Positions 19,001 through 26,615 of a stretch of DNA of 64,000 nucleotides are shown here, one piece after another. The notes under the pieces are model-generated. The model had not been told where the DNA came from. It saw nothing but the letters and a program-made list of their open reading frames with translations, and did not search any database. Origin of the DNA: CAVHXA01 sp963639765. Its GTDB lineage: Bacteria; Bacillota; Clostridia; Oscillospirales; Oscillospiraceae. Position 1 is the first letter of the stretch, and every line of letters begins with the position of its first letter. The DNA is taken from positions 36,701 to 100,700 of the forward strand of contig CAVHXA010000007.1 of assembly GCA_963639765.1 (NCBI GenBank). Direction: 5' to 3'. The translations under genes were made by a program, and so were the position numbers.

Positions 19001-19253
19001 AGATATCGTCATCCACTATGATCCATGGTGGAATCTCGCTGCTCAAAATCAGGCAACAGACCGAACGCACCGTATCGGTCAGCAGAACCCGGTGCAGGTA
19101 TACCAGCTCATCATCAAAGACAGTATTGAAGAGCGCATTCTGAATCTCCAGGCCGAAAAGGGCGCTTTGGCTGAGTCTATCATTGCCTTTGGCACCGGCA
19201 GCATCACAACCATGAGCAAAGAGGACCTGTTGAGTCTGCTGGCTGATACCTGA
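16095..19253 (+). CDS. SWIM zinc finger SNF2-family helicase
   Basis: A DNA-translocating ATPase of the Swi2/Snf2 group. Near residue 71 is a SWIM zinc finger: CSCSDFSEDKYCLH, a C-x-C-x8-C-x-H pattern. After a long middle region come the helicase motifs: ADDMGLGKTIQMI (Walker A, about 617), LDEAQYIKN (motif II, about 717), ALTGTPVENRLSELWSIFDF (III), LLFSQFTSMLG, SLKAGGTGLNLTAADIVIHY (V) and QATDRTHRIGQ (VI). The length of 1053 fits the bacterial SNF2 with SWIM type. Relatives are thought to remodel protein-DNA complexes or help RNA polymerase; the exact job here is unknown. It has its own promoter at 16024-16053, and the carboxypeptidase gene follows closely. Confidence 0.95.
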   Translation: MAFTEDMVSKLITDPITLARGKAYYSAGRVKELTVSVRGSTTTLDAVIRGPQDYHTACTINRSGTYIYGVSCSCSDFSEDKYCLHVAAALLALAHYKPTANVPATSAAGERLLQAFRSTAHPQLSEPGDIRLVPTLGFASDYLTLELAVGSRQLHPVPNIANLCQQVQNGETVTYGKRLSFRHTLTAFEPKSRQLLELVMRTVQIRSFLIQREFWSAGTVLDEQQLSLPPEALDDFFDLFVGQSLKTTGPSVFFSTDTPHLCFNIRGSNGGIELVTPAFQIFPGRKWQYLHTQDSLYRLEPDLAVHLSALQEQGGPNGVFFQSGDLPAFCNFILPVLQQCGTVEDNQKLLSSYTPETPEIKIMLDTPDTNCLTASVSFVYDALETDAFDKTPPQPFRNLRLETEAVNLVSGWMPQLDAEQRTWCLQGSDEQIYAFLIDGLQQLADIGTLMCTDRFEGIRRTRPKVSVGVSLISGLLEIKVESSEFPIDELEAVLASCRMHRRFHRLKNGVFLELDNDALKGLRELDETIGLSLSDIHNGTIRLPGYRAIEIDQAFSDDRSASFNRDGSFREMLRDFRSAEQNEFPLPQEMASVLRPYQRSGFRWLKTLEQYGFGGILADDMGLGKTIQMITFLMSAKQQGITHPALIVCPASLVLNWQDEFSRFAPGLSVLAVSGTSIYRRFQLNEADSYDVLITSYDMLKRDIDQYELMTFSYCILDEAQYIKNHNTKSCQAARRVHAGCRFALTGTPVENRLSELWSIFDFLMPGYLSAYARFRDRFEIPIVKNQDQTAQERLGRLIEPFVLRRLKKDVLTELPSKTETVQYAILSGEQRKLYEANVYQTRKELEGATDRDRMQILAALTRLRQICCDPRLCIDNFSGESAKLELCMQLVSDAVASGHQLLLFSQFTSMLGLIEAELKEQNISYFILEGSTSKPRRAELVKRFNAGEASVFLISLKAGGTGLNLTAADIVIHYDPWWNLAAQNQATDRTHRIGQQNPVQVYQLIIKDSIEERILNLQAEKGALAESIIAFGTGSITTMSKEDLLSLLADT

Positions 19254-19297
19254 TGCCAGTACATTGCCCCAAGCCAACACGAAATGAGGAATATCAC

Positions 19298-20617
19298 ATG
19301 AAACGAATTGTCTGTATGCTGCTGTGCCTGTTCACTCTGCTGAGTATAAGCACTGTTCCTGCAGCAGCATCCCCGGCTGACGATGAGGTCTTTTCGGTTG
19401 ATGCCAGAGCTGCGCTGCTGATTGATCTGAACTCAGACAACGTTCTTTACGAACTGAATGCCGATGAGGAGCTTTATCCGGCAAGTCTGACCAAAATTAT
19501 GACAGCAATTCTGGCAATTGAAAACGGTAATCTCGACGATGTGATCACTGCCTCGCAAACCGCTCTGACCGGTCTTGATCCGGACGGAACCACAGTATGG
19601 CTCAGTGCTGGTGAGCAGATGCCTCTTCGTGATCTGCTGTATTGTATGCTGCTGGCCAGCGCCAACGATGCATGCAATGTTGTAGCTGAGTATATTTCGG
19701 GTTCGATTGAGGATTTTGTTGCATTGATGAATAAAAAAGCCAAGGAGCTCGGCTGCATCGGCACGCATTTCAGCAATACCAATGGTTTGCCGGATGATAC
19801 CCACACTACAACCGCCAGAGACCTGGCTATCATCACCAAATATGCCATACAGAATCCCACTTTTTGGGAAATCTGCACCACCGTGCAATATACTGTTCCA
19901 GCCACAAATGTTTTTGATCCCCGCGTTCTGGTAACCACCAACTCCATGATGAGTACGCACAAATATTATTACTTCTATGATTCGCGTGTACAGGGCGTAA
20001 AAACCGGATACACCGCTGCCGCCGGACGTTGCCTGATTGTTACCGCCCAGGAAGATGATATGCGCCTTTTGAGTGTTGTTTTGGGAGCTCCGGATACCAT
20101 GCTGTATAACAACGTGAGCTGGTATGGTCACTATGCTGACACAGCAATGATGCTTGAATATGGCTTTGGTGTGCTGGACGGCACAATCGTTCCTGCAAAA
20201 ACCGATGTAGCAACCGAAGAAGCTGCACCCGTTCCGGCTGATGATCCCATGAATGTCCCACCAACGATTGATGAACAGCAGCCATCAGAAGACGAAACAA
20301 GCGCAATAAGCACCGATTCACAGTCTTCAGATGCCGGCCAAACGCATTCCACAGACCAGTCTTCAACCGGACTTATCAGTCTGTCGACCGATGCGGATAC
20401 AGTCAAATCGTCAGAAAAAAAGAGCTTTCCATGGCTGCTTCTGATTCTGATCATTCTGGCTGTTTTGCTTGAGGCATGTATCGTTTATATTCTCTGCTAT
20501 CGTTTTGAGTATAGGCGTCGCCGCCAACGGCAGGCTGCCGCACGCCTTGAAGCGGCACGGACTGCTTCTCGCTCAGAACGCGATATGTCCATAGAAGACG
20601 AAAAGGACAGCAATTGA
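19298..20617 (+). CDS. Serine-type D-Ala-D-Ala carboxypeptidase (PBP5/DacF type)
   Basis: Removes the terminal D-Ala of peptidoglycan side chains. The start at 19298 follows ATGAGGA and gives a clear signal peptide (MKRIVCMLLCLFTLLSI then AAASPAD). The penicillin-binding motifs are SLTK (near 62), SAND (near 121) and VKTG (near 235). A Ser/Thr/Asp-rich linker of about 80 residues follows, then a C-terminal transmembrane helix (WLLLILIILAVLLEACIVY) and a basic tail (RRRRQR). Family members usually end in an amphipathic helix; here a true membrane anchor seems to replace it. The gene lies 44 bases after the SNF2 gene. Confidence 0.93.
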   Translation: MKRIVCMLLCLFTLLSISTVPAAASPADDEVFSVDARAALLIDLNSDNVLYELNADEELYPASLTKIMTAILAIENGNLDDVITASQTALTGLDPDGTTVWLSAGEQMPLRDLLYCMLLASANDACNVVAEYISGSIEDFVALMNKKAKELGCIGTHFSNTNGLPDDTHTTTARDLAIITKYAIQNPTFWEICTTVQYTVPATNVFDPRVLVTTNSMMSTHKYYYFYDSRVQGVKTGYTAAAGRCLIVTAQEDDMRLLSVVLGAPDTMLYNNVSWYGHYADTAMMLEYGFGVLDGTIVPAKTDVATEEAAPVPADDPMNVPPTIDEQQPSEDETSAISTDSQSSDAGQTHSTDQSSTGLISLSTDADTVKSSEKKSFPWLLLILIILAVLLEACIVYILCYRFEYRRRRQRQAAARLEAARTASRSERDMSIEDEKDSN

Positions 20618-20670
20618 GAAGCTGACCCGCTGACAAATAATCAGGCTATCCTATCTGCTGATTCATAGCG

Positions 20671-20716
20671 TCAGCGTGCCGCATTTGGGTGATTTTTGCA
20701 TTATGCGGCACTGACT
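20671..20716. other. Imperfect inverted repeat
   Basis: GTCAGCGTGCCGCAT and ATGCGGCACTGAC pair with one bulge around a 17-base loop. It precedes the terminator at 20726-20777. Role unclear. Confidence 0.35.
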
Positions 20717-20725
20717 GAGAAAAAT

Positions 20726-20777
20726 AAAGACTCGCGGCAAACCGGATACCGAAAAATCCGGCAGCTGCGAGTCTTTT
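20726..20777. terminator. Bidirectional terminator between convergent genes
   Basis: AAAGACTCGC and GCGAGTCTTTT form the outer stem and CCGGAT with ATCCGG the inner one. T-rich tracts are present on both sides, so it can serve the carboxypeptidase and the minus-strand ene-reductase. Confidence 0.8.
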
Positions 20778-20888
20778 GGTTTATTCGGAATTTCGTCAGC
20801 AGATTCATCTGTCTCTTCCTGCTCTTCTGCCGGAATCAGCAGACACACGTCTGGAGAATCTCAGGCGAGATGAGCCGAAATGCTGCTG

Positions 20889-22832
20889 TTACAGACTCAT
20901 ACCTGCATTATAACCGGCACGGACAGCCTGGAGCACCTTCGCAGGCTTTGTGCAGTCACCGCCGATAATCAGTTCCTTATCTGTGTCGCGGAAGCTGTCG
21001 GCCATAGCGCTGTTGGAACGCATGCCAACGGCTACGATAATGGTGTCTGCCGGAAGCGTGACAGCATTGTCATCCGGATCGAGAACGATAACTCCTTCGG
21101 CAGCAATTTTCTGGCACTTGTGCCCAGTGCGCAAAACAGGTGGTACTGTGCACTTGCCCATCGCGACCTTCATTGCGCGGCGATGTGCAGGAGATGTATC
21201 CGCCGCAATTTCGGACTGCATCTCAACAATCGTAACCTCATGTCCGTTTTGTGCCAGGTGAAGTCCTGTTTCACATCCTACCAGGCCTCCACCAATCAGA
21301 ACGACTCTGTGACCGATGCAAACATCTTCGTTGAATACGTCAGTTCCCATGACAACTCTTGGATCATCCATTCCCTCGAATGGAGGGCGAATAGAACTGG
21401 CGCCAACTGCAACATAGATTGCGTCATAATCCATGGTCTCCAGCTCTTCCGGACTGGCCTGCGTGTTAAGCAGGACCTGCACGCCCAGCTTTTTGATCAT
21501 TGTCATCTGCCATTCGGCAAAACGATACAGATCGCGTTTAAACGGAACATATTGGGCAAACTGCAGCTTACCGCCCAGGGCTTTATCTGCTTCATAAAGG
21601 GTAACCTTATGTCCGCGCTGAGCAGCGGTAATCGCACATTGCATACCACTGGGACCGCCTCCGACTACGGCTACCTTTTTGGAGATCAGGGCAGGAGCCG
21701 TGACTTCGTTTTCAAGATCATACCCGATGGTCGGATTTACGGCACACCGAATATTTCTGGTTTTGAACATCTGCTCCTGACAACCGTAGCAGCGAAGGCA
21801 ATGCCGGATTTCCTCGTCGTCGCCCCTGCGTGCCTTATTCGGAAGATCCGGATCGGCAATCAGTCCTCGGGCTACGCCGACAAGATCGGCCCGGCCGGCT
21901 GCAACAATTTCTTCCATCTGGTCTGCATCCGAAATTCCGCCGACGCAGATAACAGGCTTGGAAACAGCTTTTTTTACAGCCTCTGCATATTTTACATTAC
22001 AGCCATGCTCCAGGAACATGGACGGATGCATAACAATTGATGTGAAGAGGTCTTCGTTTACGCCAACAGAAACATGGAACATGTCAAGATAGGGCTCCAG
22101 CAACTTGCAGATTTCTACGCCCTCGTCGATATGGTAGCCCTTTTCGGTTAACTCATCACCGCTGACACGGGCCTCGAGCACACACTTTGGCGCTGCTGCA
22201 CGAATTGCCTGCAGTACTTCGATGACGTAGCGGCAGCGGTTTTCTAAACTTCCGCCGTATTCATCCGTACGGAAATTGCTCAACGGAGAGAGAAACTGAT
22301 TCAAAAGCCACCCATGACCGGCATGTACACAGATAATATCAAAGCCGGCCGCCGCGCAGTTTTTCGCACTGTCTGCAAAAGCCTTTTTGATCTCCTCCAT
22401 CATAGCCTTATCCATACCGCGGCAGATCTGTTTTCCGTCTTTGTCAAACAGATCTGATGGACCGATTGGCATGTCAACACCAAGGAAAATCGGTGCACAT
22501 TGCTTTCCGCCATGGCCTAGCTCAATACCTGCATAGGCATTGTATTGATGAATTGCATCCGCACAATCCATCAGCGAAGGAAGCGCAACCGCAGTATTCA
22601 GGACAACCTGCTGCGGATGAGACAGTCCGGTAGCTGCATGGACAACGGATTCACCTACCATGACTACAGCTGCACCGCCTTTTGCTTTGCGGCGATAGTA
22701 TGCTATATTTTCTGCTGAAAGAGTTCCGTTGGGCCCTACTTCTGCAAGAGATGTCGGCGCCGAAATGATACGGTTTTTCAGTGTCAGCTGCCCTACGCGG
22801 AACGAGCTGAACAGGGTGGGGTATTTTTTCAT
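20889..22832 (-). CDS. NADH:flavin oxidoreductase / ene-reductase (second copy)
   Basis: Same architecture as the protein at 13342-15252. The FMN barrel has GQLTLKNRIISAPTSLAEV and LSPLSNFRTDEYGGSLENR, the Fe-S cysteines are CLRCYGC plus a Cys 11 residues later, the FAD site is VAVVGGGPSGMQCAITAAQR and the NAD(P)H site is LIGGGLVGCETGLHLA. The start at 22832 follows AAGGAG. 647 residues. It has its own promoter (22880-22908) and follows the cyclase/dehydrogenase operon on the same strand, so it likely acts in the same pathway by saturating a C=C bond next to a carbonyl or CoA thioester. The substrate cannot be named. Confidence 0.9.
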   Translation of the reverse strand: MKKYPTLFSSFRVGQLTLKNRIISAPTSLAEVGPNGTLSAENIAYYRRKAKGGAAVVMVGESVVHAATGLSHPQQVVLNTAVALPSLMDCADAIHQYNAYAGIELGHGGKQCAPIFLGVDMPIGPSDLFDKDGKQICRGMDKAMMEEIKKAFADSAKNCAAAGFDIICVHAGHGWLLNQFLSPLSNFRTDEYGGSLENRCRYVIEVLQAIRAAAPKCVLEARVSGDELTEKGYHIDEGVEICKLLEPYLDMFHVSVGVNEDLFTSIVMHPSMFLEHGCNVKYAEAVKKAVSKPVICVGGISDADQMEEIVAAGRADLVGVARGLIADPDLPNKARRGDDEEIRHCLRCYGCQEQMFKTRNIRCAVNPTIGYDLENEVTAPALISKKVAVVGGGPSGMQCAITAAQRGHKVTLYEADKALGGKLQFAQYVPFKRDLYRFAEWQMTMIKKLGVQVLLNTQASPEELETMDYDAIYVAVGASSIRPPFEGMDDPRVVMGTDVFNEDVCIGHRVVLIGGGLVGCETGLHLAQNGHEVTIVEMQSEIAADTSPAHRRAMKVAMGKCTVPPVLRTGHKCQKIAAEGVIVLDPDDNAVTLPADTIIVAVGMRSNSAMADSFRDTDKELIIGGDCTKPAKVLQAVRAGYNAGMSL

Positions 22833-22879
22833 GGTCTTACTCCTTATCCAGACATTTTTCACACAAATCAACTTTAATT

Positions 22880-22908
22880 AGTATACAAACTAAGCTCTGT
22901 TCCGTCAA
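22880..22908 (-). promoter_or_regulatory. Promoter of the second ene-reductase, with a dyad over the -10
   Basis: On the minus strand TTGACG, 17 bases, TATACT. TTAGT and ACTAA half-sites at about 22877-22892 overlap the -10, a possible operator for a repressor such as a MarR or TetR protein. Confidence 0.6.
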
Positions 22909-22918
22909 GTACCTTGTG

Positions 22919-22946
22919 AAAAAAACATTCTCATACTGTAAGAATG
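22919..22946 (-). terminator. Terminator after the DUF3870-like gene
   Basis: On the minus strand CATTCTTACAGTATGAGAATG followed by seven T. A second hairpin (CTCCGTCG and CGACGGAG, 22947-22974) lies just before it. Confidence 0.75.
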
Positions 22947-22997
22947 CTCCGTCGATTGGCAAAACCGACGGAGCGTAAGAGGAAGAGAGGGTATAAT

Positions 22998-23327
22998 TCA
23001 GTTTGTTGCGGCCTTTAGGTCTGCATACTGCTGTCCGATTTCGCGAACGGCATTGAGCAATGCCTTTTTCAGGTGGCCGTAGTAATGCAGGTTCAGGTTT
23101 TCCAGCAGTGCGTCACAACCCTGGGTCAAATTGTATCCTTTTAACATCTGAAGGACAAAACGTTTTCCCAGTTCTGTGGCCATGCTGCAATCGACATCAA
23201 GTATGATACCGGTTTCGTAGTCAACATCCGCAACCACAACCAGCTGCTCATAAAGCTTTTGCGCAGCCGTATTTGTCGGAAGTTTGGAATAACCTGCCAG
23301 AAGAATGTGTCCGGATATTCTGCTCAT
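22998..23327 (-). CDS. Small protein resembling DUF3870
   Basis: 109 residues, no signal peptide or membrane span. HILLAGYSKLPTNTAAQKLY and DVDCSMATELGKRFVLQML resemble the small DUF3870 family as I remember it, usually found beside CoA-linked or aromatic catabolic genes. Function unknown. Its start overlaps the stop of the 3-hydroxyacyl-CoA dehydrogenase gene by four bases (ATGA), so the two are translated together and probably act in one pathway. A terminator follows. Confidence 0.7.
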   Translation of the reverse strand: MSRISGHILLAGYSKLPTNTAAQKLYEQLVVVADVDYETGIILDVDCSMATELGKRFVLQMLKGYNLTQGCDALLENLNLHYYGHLKKALLNAVREIGQQYADLKAATN

Positions 23328-24289
23328 ACGGGATCATCCATAAACGTTTTCGCAACCCTGAAAATTTCAAAGAGCTGCTTATCGCGTTTGGTTTTCAGTT
23401 CTTCGATGTCTTTGCCTGTATAATCGTAAAAGCCCTTTCCGGTTTTGATTCCGAGATTCCCTTCGTCTATGAGCTTTTGCAGTGTTTTCGGCATATCGTC
23501 GCCGTTTTCAGGCATGGAATAGCTGTGATTTTTGTAATTGTTGGCTGTCATGTCCAATCCGCCGAAATCTGCACGCTTCAACAGGCCAAGCACGACAGCT
23601 CTTGGTATGAAACTTGCCTTGGCAGCCAGGTCAATTGCTTCGGCATCGCAGTAATCGTTGTCCAGCAGATAGAAGATTTCTCTGTTCAGACACTGCTGCA
23701 AACGGTTTACTATGTATCCGCGGATAAATTTTTTCATGAATACCGGCGTTTTCCCACACTTGCGCAGAAGCTCCATAACAATCCTGCCATACGTATCCGG
23801 CGCCTGTTCACTCTTTACGACCTCAACAAGCGGGATCAGCTGCGGAGGTGCATACCAGTGCGCAATGCACAATTGCGGCAGCAAGGATTCGGGAGCAATC
23901 TCAAAAATGTTCAATGCAGACGTATTGGACGCAATAATCACATCCCGGGAAACACATGCGGACAGCTGCGAATAAAGCGCGCTTTTTGCATCCTTGTTTT
24001 CTACAATTGTTTCCTGAATAAACTGTGTTCCGGCAATTGTCTCTTCGACGGTAGAAGCAAAGGTGATGCGGTTATATACTGCGTCCTGCTGGTCTGCAGG
24101 AATAATCTGTTCGTCGACAAAGGTTGCAATGCTGGTTTTGAGAGATGCCTTGGCTTTTTCGCGTGTTTCTTCACGGCGAGTCCACATCCTGACCGGATAG
24201 CCACTCATAGCGTAGGTAAGCGCGATACCCGGGCCCATTGTGCCGGCACCTAAAACAGCAATATTTCTGATATCAGAGAGTGTATCCAT
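23324..24289 (-). CDS. 3-hydroxyacyl-CoA dehydrogenase family protein
   Basis: An NAD-dependent oxidoreductase of the HAD/Hbd family. The Rossmann fold opens with NIAVLGAGTMGPGIALTYAM, followed by the charged RREE loop. IASNTSALNIFEIA is the conserved Ser/Asn segment, AHWYAPPQLIPLVEV corresponds to the catalytic His region (HW in place of the usual HF), and TPVFMKKFIRGYIVNRLQQ leads into the C-terminal helical domain. 321 residues, near the usual 280-320. It probably oxidises a beta-hydroxy acid or its CoA ester; the unusual AHWYAPP hints at a substrate other than plain acyl-CoA. It lies between the cyclase and DUF3870-like genes. Confidence 0.88.
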   Translation of the reverse strand: MDTLSDIRNIAVLGAGTMGPGIALTYAMSGYPVRMWTRREETREKAKASLKTSIATFVDEQIIPADQQDAVYNRITFASTVEETIAGTQFIQETIVENKDAKSALYSQLSACVSRDVIIASNTSALNIFEIAPESLLPQLCIAHWYAPPQLIPLVEVVKSEQAPDTYGRIVMELLRKCGKTPVFMKKFIRGYIVNRLQQCLNREIFYLLDNDYCDAEAIDLAAKASFIPRAVVLGLLKRADFGGLDMTANNYKNHSYSMPENGDDMPKTLQKLIDEGNLGIKTGKGFYDYTGKDIEELKTKRDKQLFEIFRVAKTFMDDPV

Positions 24290-24316
24290 ATATCAATACA
24301 TCTTCTTTCTGATAGT

Positions 24317-25219
24317 TTAGTAGGCGCCCTCTTCCCAGGCAACCAGACGAACAAAACCACCGTCTGCCATCTCGCAACGGAACGGGAATGCAGCAATGGT
24401 CATACGACGCCCCTTAACAAGGTCGATATCGCCGCCGGCGTTTTCGATGGTTACAACACCATGCTGCATGTAAAGACGATGGCAAGGCTCGTAGTCCTGA
24501 TACTCTTCGTCGAGATCGCGCCCGGTTGCAAGCTTATAGTTTGTGTATAGCCAGGGCATCTGTTCTTTGGCCGGATAATGCCACAGCGGGCTGTCGGTTG
24601 CTCCCCATGTGCCGGTGATACCCTTGATTTTCTTTTCGAACATCAGGTATTTTGCAACTTCGGGGCCCATGCCGGGGTAGTAGTTGAAGTATTTATCGTT
24701 GTTTACACGCCAATAGCGGTGGAAGCCGGTATCGATTACAACCCAGTCGTTCGGACGAATCTCGAGATTGTCCTGCGCGCAGGCGCGTTCTACGTCTTCG
24801 GGCGTGATGATGTGCCATATCTCGCCCATTCTTTTGGGATCTCCTTCGGCAGCGTTCCACTTTTCCTCGAATTCATCATACATCCATGTCATATCCAAAA
24901 TGACACCGGTTCCGATGCAGAACTCCAGAGGGATTTCATTGAGCGTGTAGCCATAGCGTTCGCGGTCAACCTCTTCGAGGTGCAGAACATGCTGAGGAGC
25001 ATCCATGTGCGTTCCCGCATGCAGTGTGCCGGTGTAGGTCATGGTACGTTTGTGGAAACGTTCGAGATACTGACCGCGCGGGAATGCCAGGTCTGTCCGT
25101 GCTCCGGGAAACGGCCACAGAGGAGTATCAACCCCCCATGGGGCACTCAGGTCGTAGATCTTTGGGAAATTGTTGCGGTCAAGGTAAAACTCTTCTTTTC
25201 GCAAGGGCATATACGCCAT
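24317..25219 (-). CDS. Cyclase-family metal-dependent hydrolase
   Basis: The metal motif H-x-G-T-H-x-D-x-P-x-H is present as HAGTHMDAPQH near residue 67, with DLSAPWGVDTPLWPFPG before it and VIDTGFHRYW later. This is the fold of kynurenine formamidase and of ring-opening hydrolases. 300 residues; starts at 25219 after GGAGG. It is the first gene behind a MerR-type promoter and is followed 27 bases later by the dehydrogenase gene. Known relatives open cyclic amides, lactones or cyclic diketones; with an ene-reductase and a hydroxyacyl dehydrogenase nearby, ring cleavage of an alicyclic or aromatic-derived substrate is a reasonable inference. Confidence 0.88.
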   Translation of the reverse strand: MAYMPLRKEEFYLDRNNFPKIYDLSAPWGVDTPLWPFPGARTDLAFPRGQYLERFHKRTMTYTGTLHAGTHMDAPQHVLHLEEVDRERYGYTLNEIPLEFCIGTGVILDMTWMYDEFEEKWNAAEGDPKRMGEIWHIITPEDVERACAQDNLEIRPNDWVVIDTGFHRYWRVNNDKYFNYYPGMGPEVAKYLMFEKKIKGITGTWGATDSPLWHYPAKEQMPWLYTNYKLATGRDLDEEYQDYEPCHRLYMQHGVVTIENAGGDIDLVKGRRMTIAAFPFRCEMADGGFVRLVAWEEGAY

Positions 25220-25260
25220 AGCAAGGTCCTCCTTCTAACGATGGTCAAAGCCGGGCAATA

Positions 25261-25274
25261 TTGCATAAACCCGG
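25261..25274 (+). repeat. Short form of the dispersed TTGCATAAA-CCCG motif
   Basis: TTGCATAAACCCGG, preceded by CCGGGCAATA so that CCGGG and CCCGG can form a hairpin. It sits in the leader of the cyclase operon. Related to 16002-16022 and 28782-28802. Confidence 0.4.
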
Positions 25275-25289
25275 TATCTACATAGCGCC

Positions 25290-25320
25290 AGTCTACACCT
25301 TGGAACTGTACCAGAGTCAA
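25290..25320 (-). promoter_or_regulatory. MerR-type promoter/operator of the cyclase operon
   Basis: On the minus strand TTGACT, a 19-base spacer, TAGACT. The over-long spacer is the hallmark of promoters activated by MerR-family proteins, which twist the DNA. CTTGACTCTGGTAC and GTTCCAAG within it make an imperfect dyad centred in the spacer. It points at the cyclase gene 71 bases away, and the divergent gene encodes a MerR protein. Confidence 0.8.
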
Positions 25321-25339
25321 GTGATTTTCTGAAAAAATC

Positions 25340-25368
25340 TTGCATCCTGTACATAAAATCCTTATAAT
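25340..25368 (+). promoter_or_regulatory. Promoter of the merR-type gene
   Basis: TTGCAT, 17 bases, TATAAT, ending 59 bases before the ATG at 25428. The spacing is normal, unlike the divergent promoter. Confidence 0.7.
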
Positions 25369-25427
25369 TCTACTATAACCGATAGCAGTTTTATTGAATG
25401 AACGTTTTCCTGCGGAAGGAGCACAAC

Positions 25428-26252
25428 ATGAAATATAAAATCGGTGACGTAGCAAAAATTCTCAGCATCTCTCCGGATCTGCTGCGATACTACGAAAAAA
25501 AAGGTGTTGTCCACCCGGAAAAAGACCATTGCAACGATTATCGTTATTATGATACCTGGGATATTAACTTCCTGGTAGACTGTCTGTGGTTTAAGGCATA
25601 TGGCTTTGGAATTGACCAGATTGCTCAGATGGTAACGGCGACAGACCTTGAAGGCCTTATCAGGCTTATGGACGAAAAACAGGAAAATATTCAACAGACA
25701 ATACAGTATCAATCGCTTCTGCTGGATCGCTGTCATGAATACCTGCAAGAGGTAGCCGCAGCAAAAACGCACCTGTATCGGTGTGATATTCAGGATAGTC
25801 CGGAAATTGTACGCTATATAAATCGCTATAACTTTATCTATGATAAAAGCCCGGATGTTCAGCAGCTGGGGCAGCAATGGCTGAAATATATGCCTTTCAC
25901 CCATCGATGCTTTGATATCGACCGAAACGCGCTGCTTTGCGGCGATGAAGACTATGCCTGGGGATTTTCTCTCAGCATGAAATACGTAAGGCAGTTTCAG
26001 GTTCCGATTCAATCCCCGGTAGTGTATCTTCCGTCGCAAAAAAGCATTCATACTGTGTTTAAAAGTGCCGGAAAAAACAATTTCTCACCTCGCCACCTGG
26101 ATTATGTACTGGATTATGCTTCTTCCAACGGATACAAAATATCCGGCGGAGCACGAGGACACCTGCTGTGCAGCGTTCTTGAAGAGGATCGTCTGACCGG
26201 ATTTTTTGAGGTTTGGGTTCCTATTGAAGATGCGAAAAATCCGTCATCCTGA
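25428..26252 (+). CDS. MerR-family transcriptional regulator with GyrI-like effector domain
   Basis: The N-terminal winged helix (KYKIGDVAKILSISPDLLRY, then YEKKGVVHPEK and YRYYDTWDINFL) is typical MerR, followed by a dimerisation coiled coil (about 75-120). The C-terminal half (about 125-274) resembles GyrI/BmrR-like small-molecule domains that bind bulky organic compounds. The start at 25428 follows GGAAGGAG. It is divergent from the cyclase operon, whose promoter has the 19-base spacer, so it is very likely that operon's activator, responding to a pathway substrate or intermediate. 275 residues. Confidence 0.9.
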   Translation: MKYKIGDVAKILSISPDLLRYYEKKGVVHPEKDHCNDYRYYDTWDINFLVDCLWFKAYGFGIDQIAQMVTATDLEGLIRLMDEKQENIQQTIQYQSLLLDRCHEYLQEVAAAKTHLYRCDIQDSPEIVRYINRYNFIYDKSPDVQQLGQQWLKYMPFTHRCFDIDRNALLCGDEDYAWGFSLSMKYVRQFQVPIQSPVVYLPSQKSIHTVFKSAGKNNFSPRHLDYVLDYASSNGYKISGGARGHLLCSVLEEDRLTGFFEVWVPIEDAKNPSS

Positions 26253-26299
26253 ACACGCGGCGGCTGAATGCATTTGCCGTATTATACGGTGTTTTCCTA
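26251..26299. repeat. Degraded short MITE-like repeat
   Basis: GAATGCATTTGCCG then TATTATACGGTGTTTTCCTA is similar to the right half of the copy at 10835-10887, and its TTTTCCTA end resembles 45547-45709. The left terminal repeat is not recognisable. Confidence 0.45.
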
Positions 26300-26381
26300 A
26301 ACCGGAAAATTGCATATGTGATTCTGAGCTTCTCACTGATAATGTGCCTGTGCCGCTTTAAAAAATAAGTTTGCAATCAGC

Positions 26382-26411
26382 TTGCAATTAATACGGATAT
26401 TTTGATAAAAT
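26382..26411 (+). promoter_or_regulatory. Candidate promoter of the marR-type gene
   Basis: TTGCAA, 18 bases, TAAAAT. It lies 205 bases before the ATG, and the whole long MITE-like repeat sits between them, so the repeat would be part of the transcript leader. Confidence 0.5.
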
Positions 26412-26428
26412 ATTCCTGTTCTTTGTCT

Positions 26429-26590
26429 CAGGGCAACACCGCACAATTTTCCTTCGGCTTTCGCCGGATCCTTTGCCCCGATCCTGCAGTTCAGAAAGAT
26501 TGAAATATACAGTATTCCTGCGTTTCCCGAAACTTGTCCGGAGACAAAATCCCACTGAATGTACTTGCTTCATTATGCGGTATTGCCCTA
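26429..26590. repeat. Long MITE-like repeat (copy 5)
   Basis: 162 bases, beginning CAGGGCAACACCGCACAATT and ending ATTATGCGGTATTGCCCTA. The termini are inverted repeats of about 18 bases with two mismatches. Its interior matches the copy at 15751-15927. Confidence 0.85.
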
Positions 26591-26615
26591 AAACTTCAAC
26601 CGGGAGGATAATGCT

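Larger units (their letters stand above)
26253..26615. other. Intergenic region merR to marR
   Basis: Contains a degraded repeat, a promoter (26382-26411) and a long MITE-like repeat (26429-26590). No gene seen. Confidence 0.6.

Noticed and set aside
20880..22040. Open frame of 386 codons on the plus strand
   Set aside because: It lies opposite the second ene-reductase, whose motifs and ribosome binding site are clear; the plus-strand protein shows no family pattern.
23273..24253. Open frame of 326 codons on the plus strand
   Set aside because: Opposite the hydroxyacyl-CoA dehydrogenase, which has clear Rossmann motifs.
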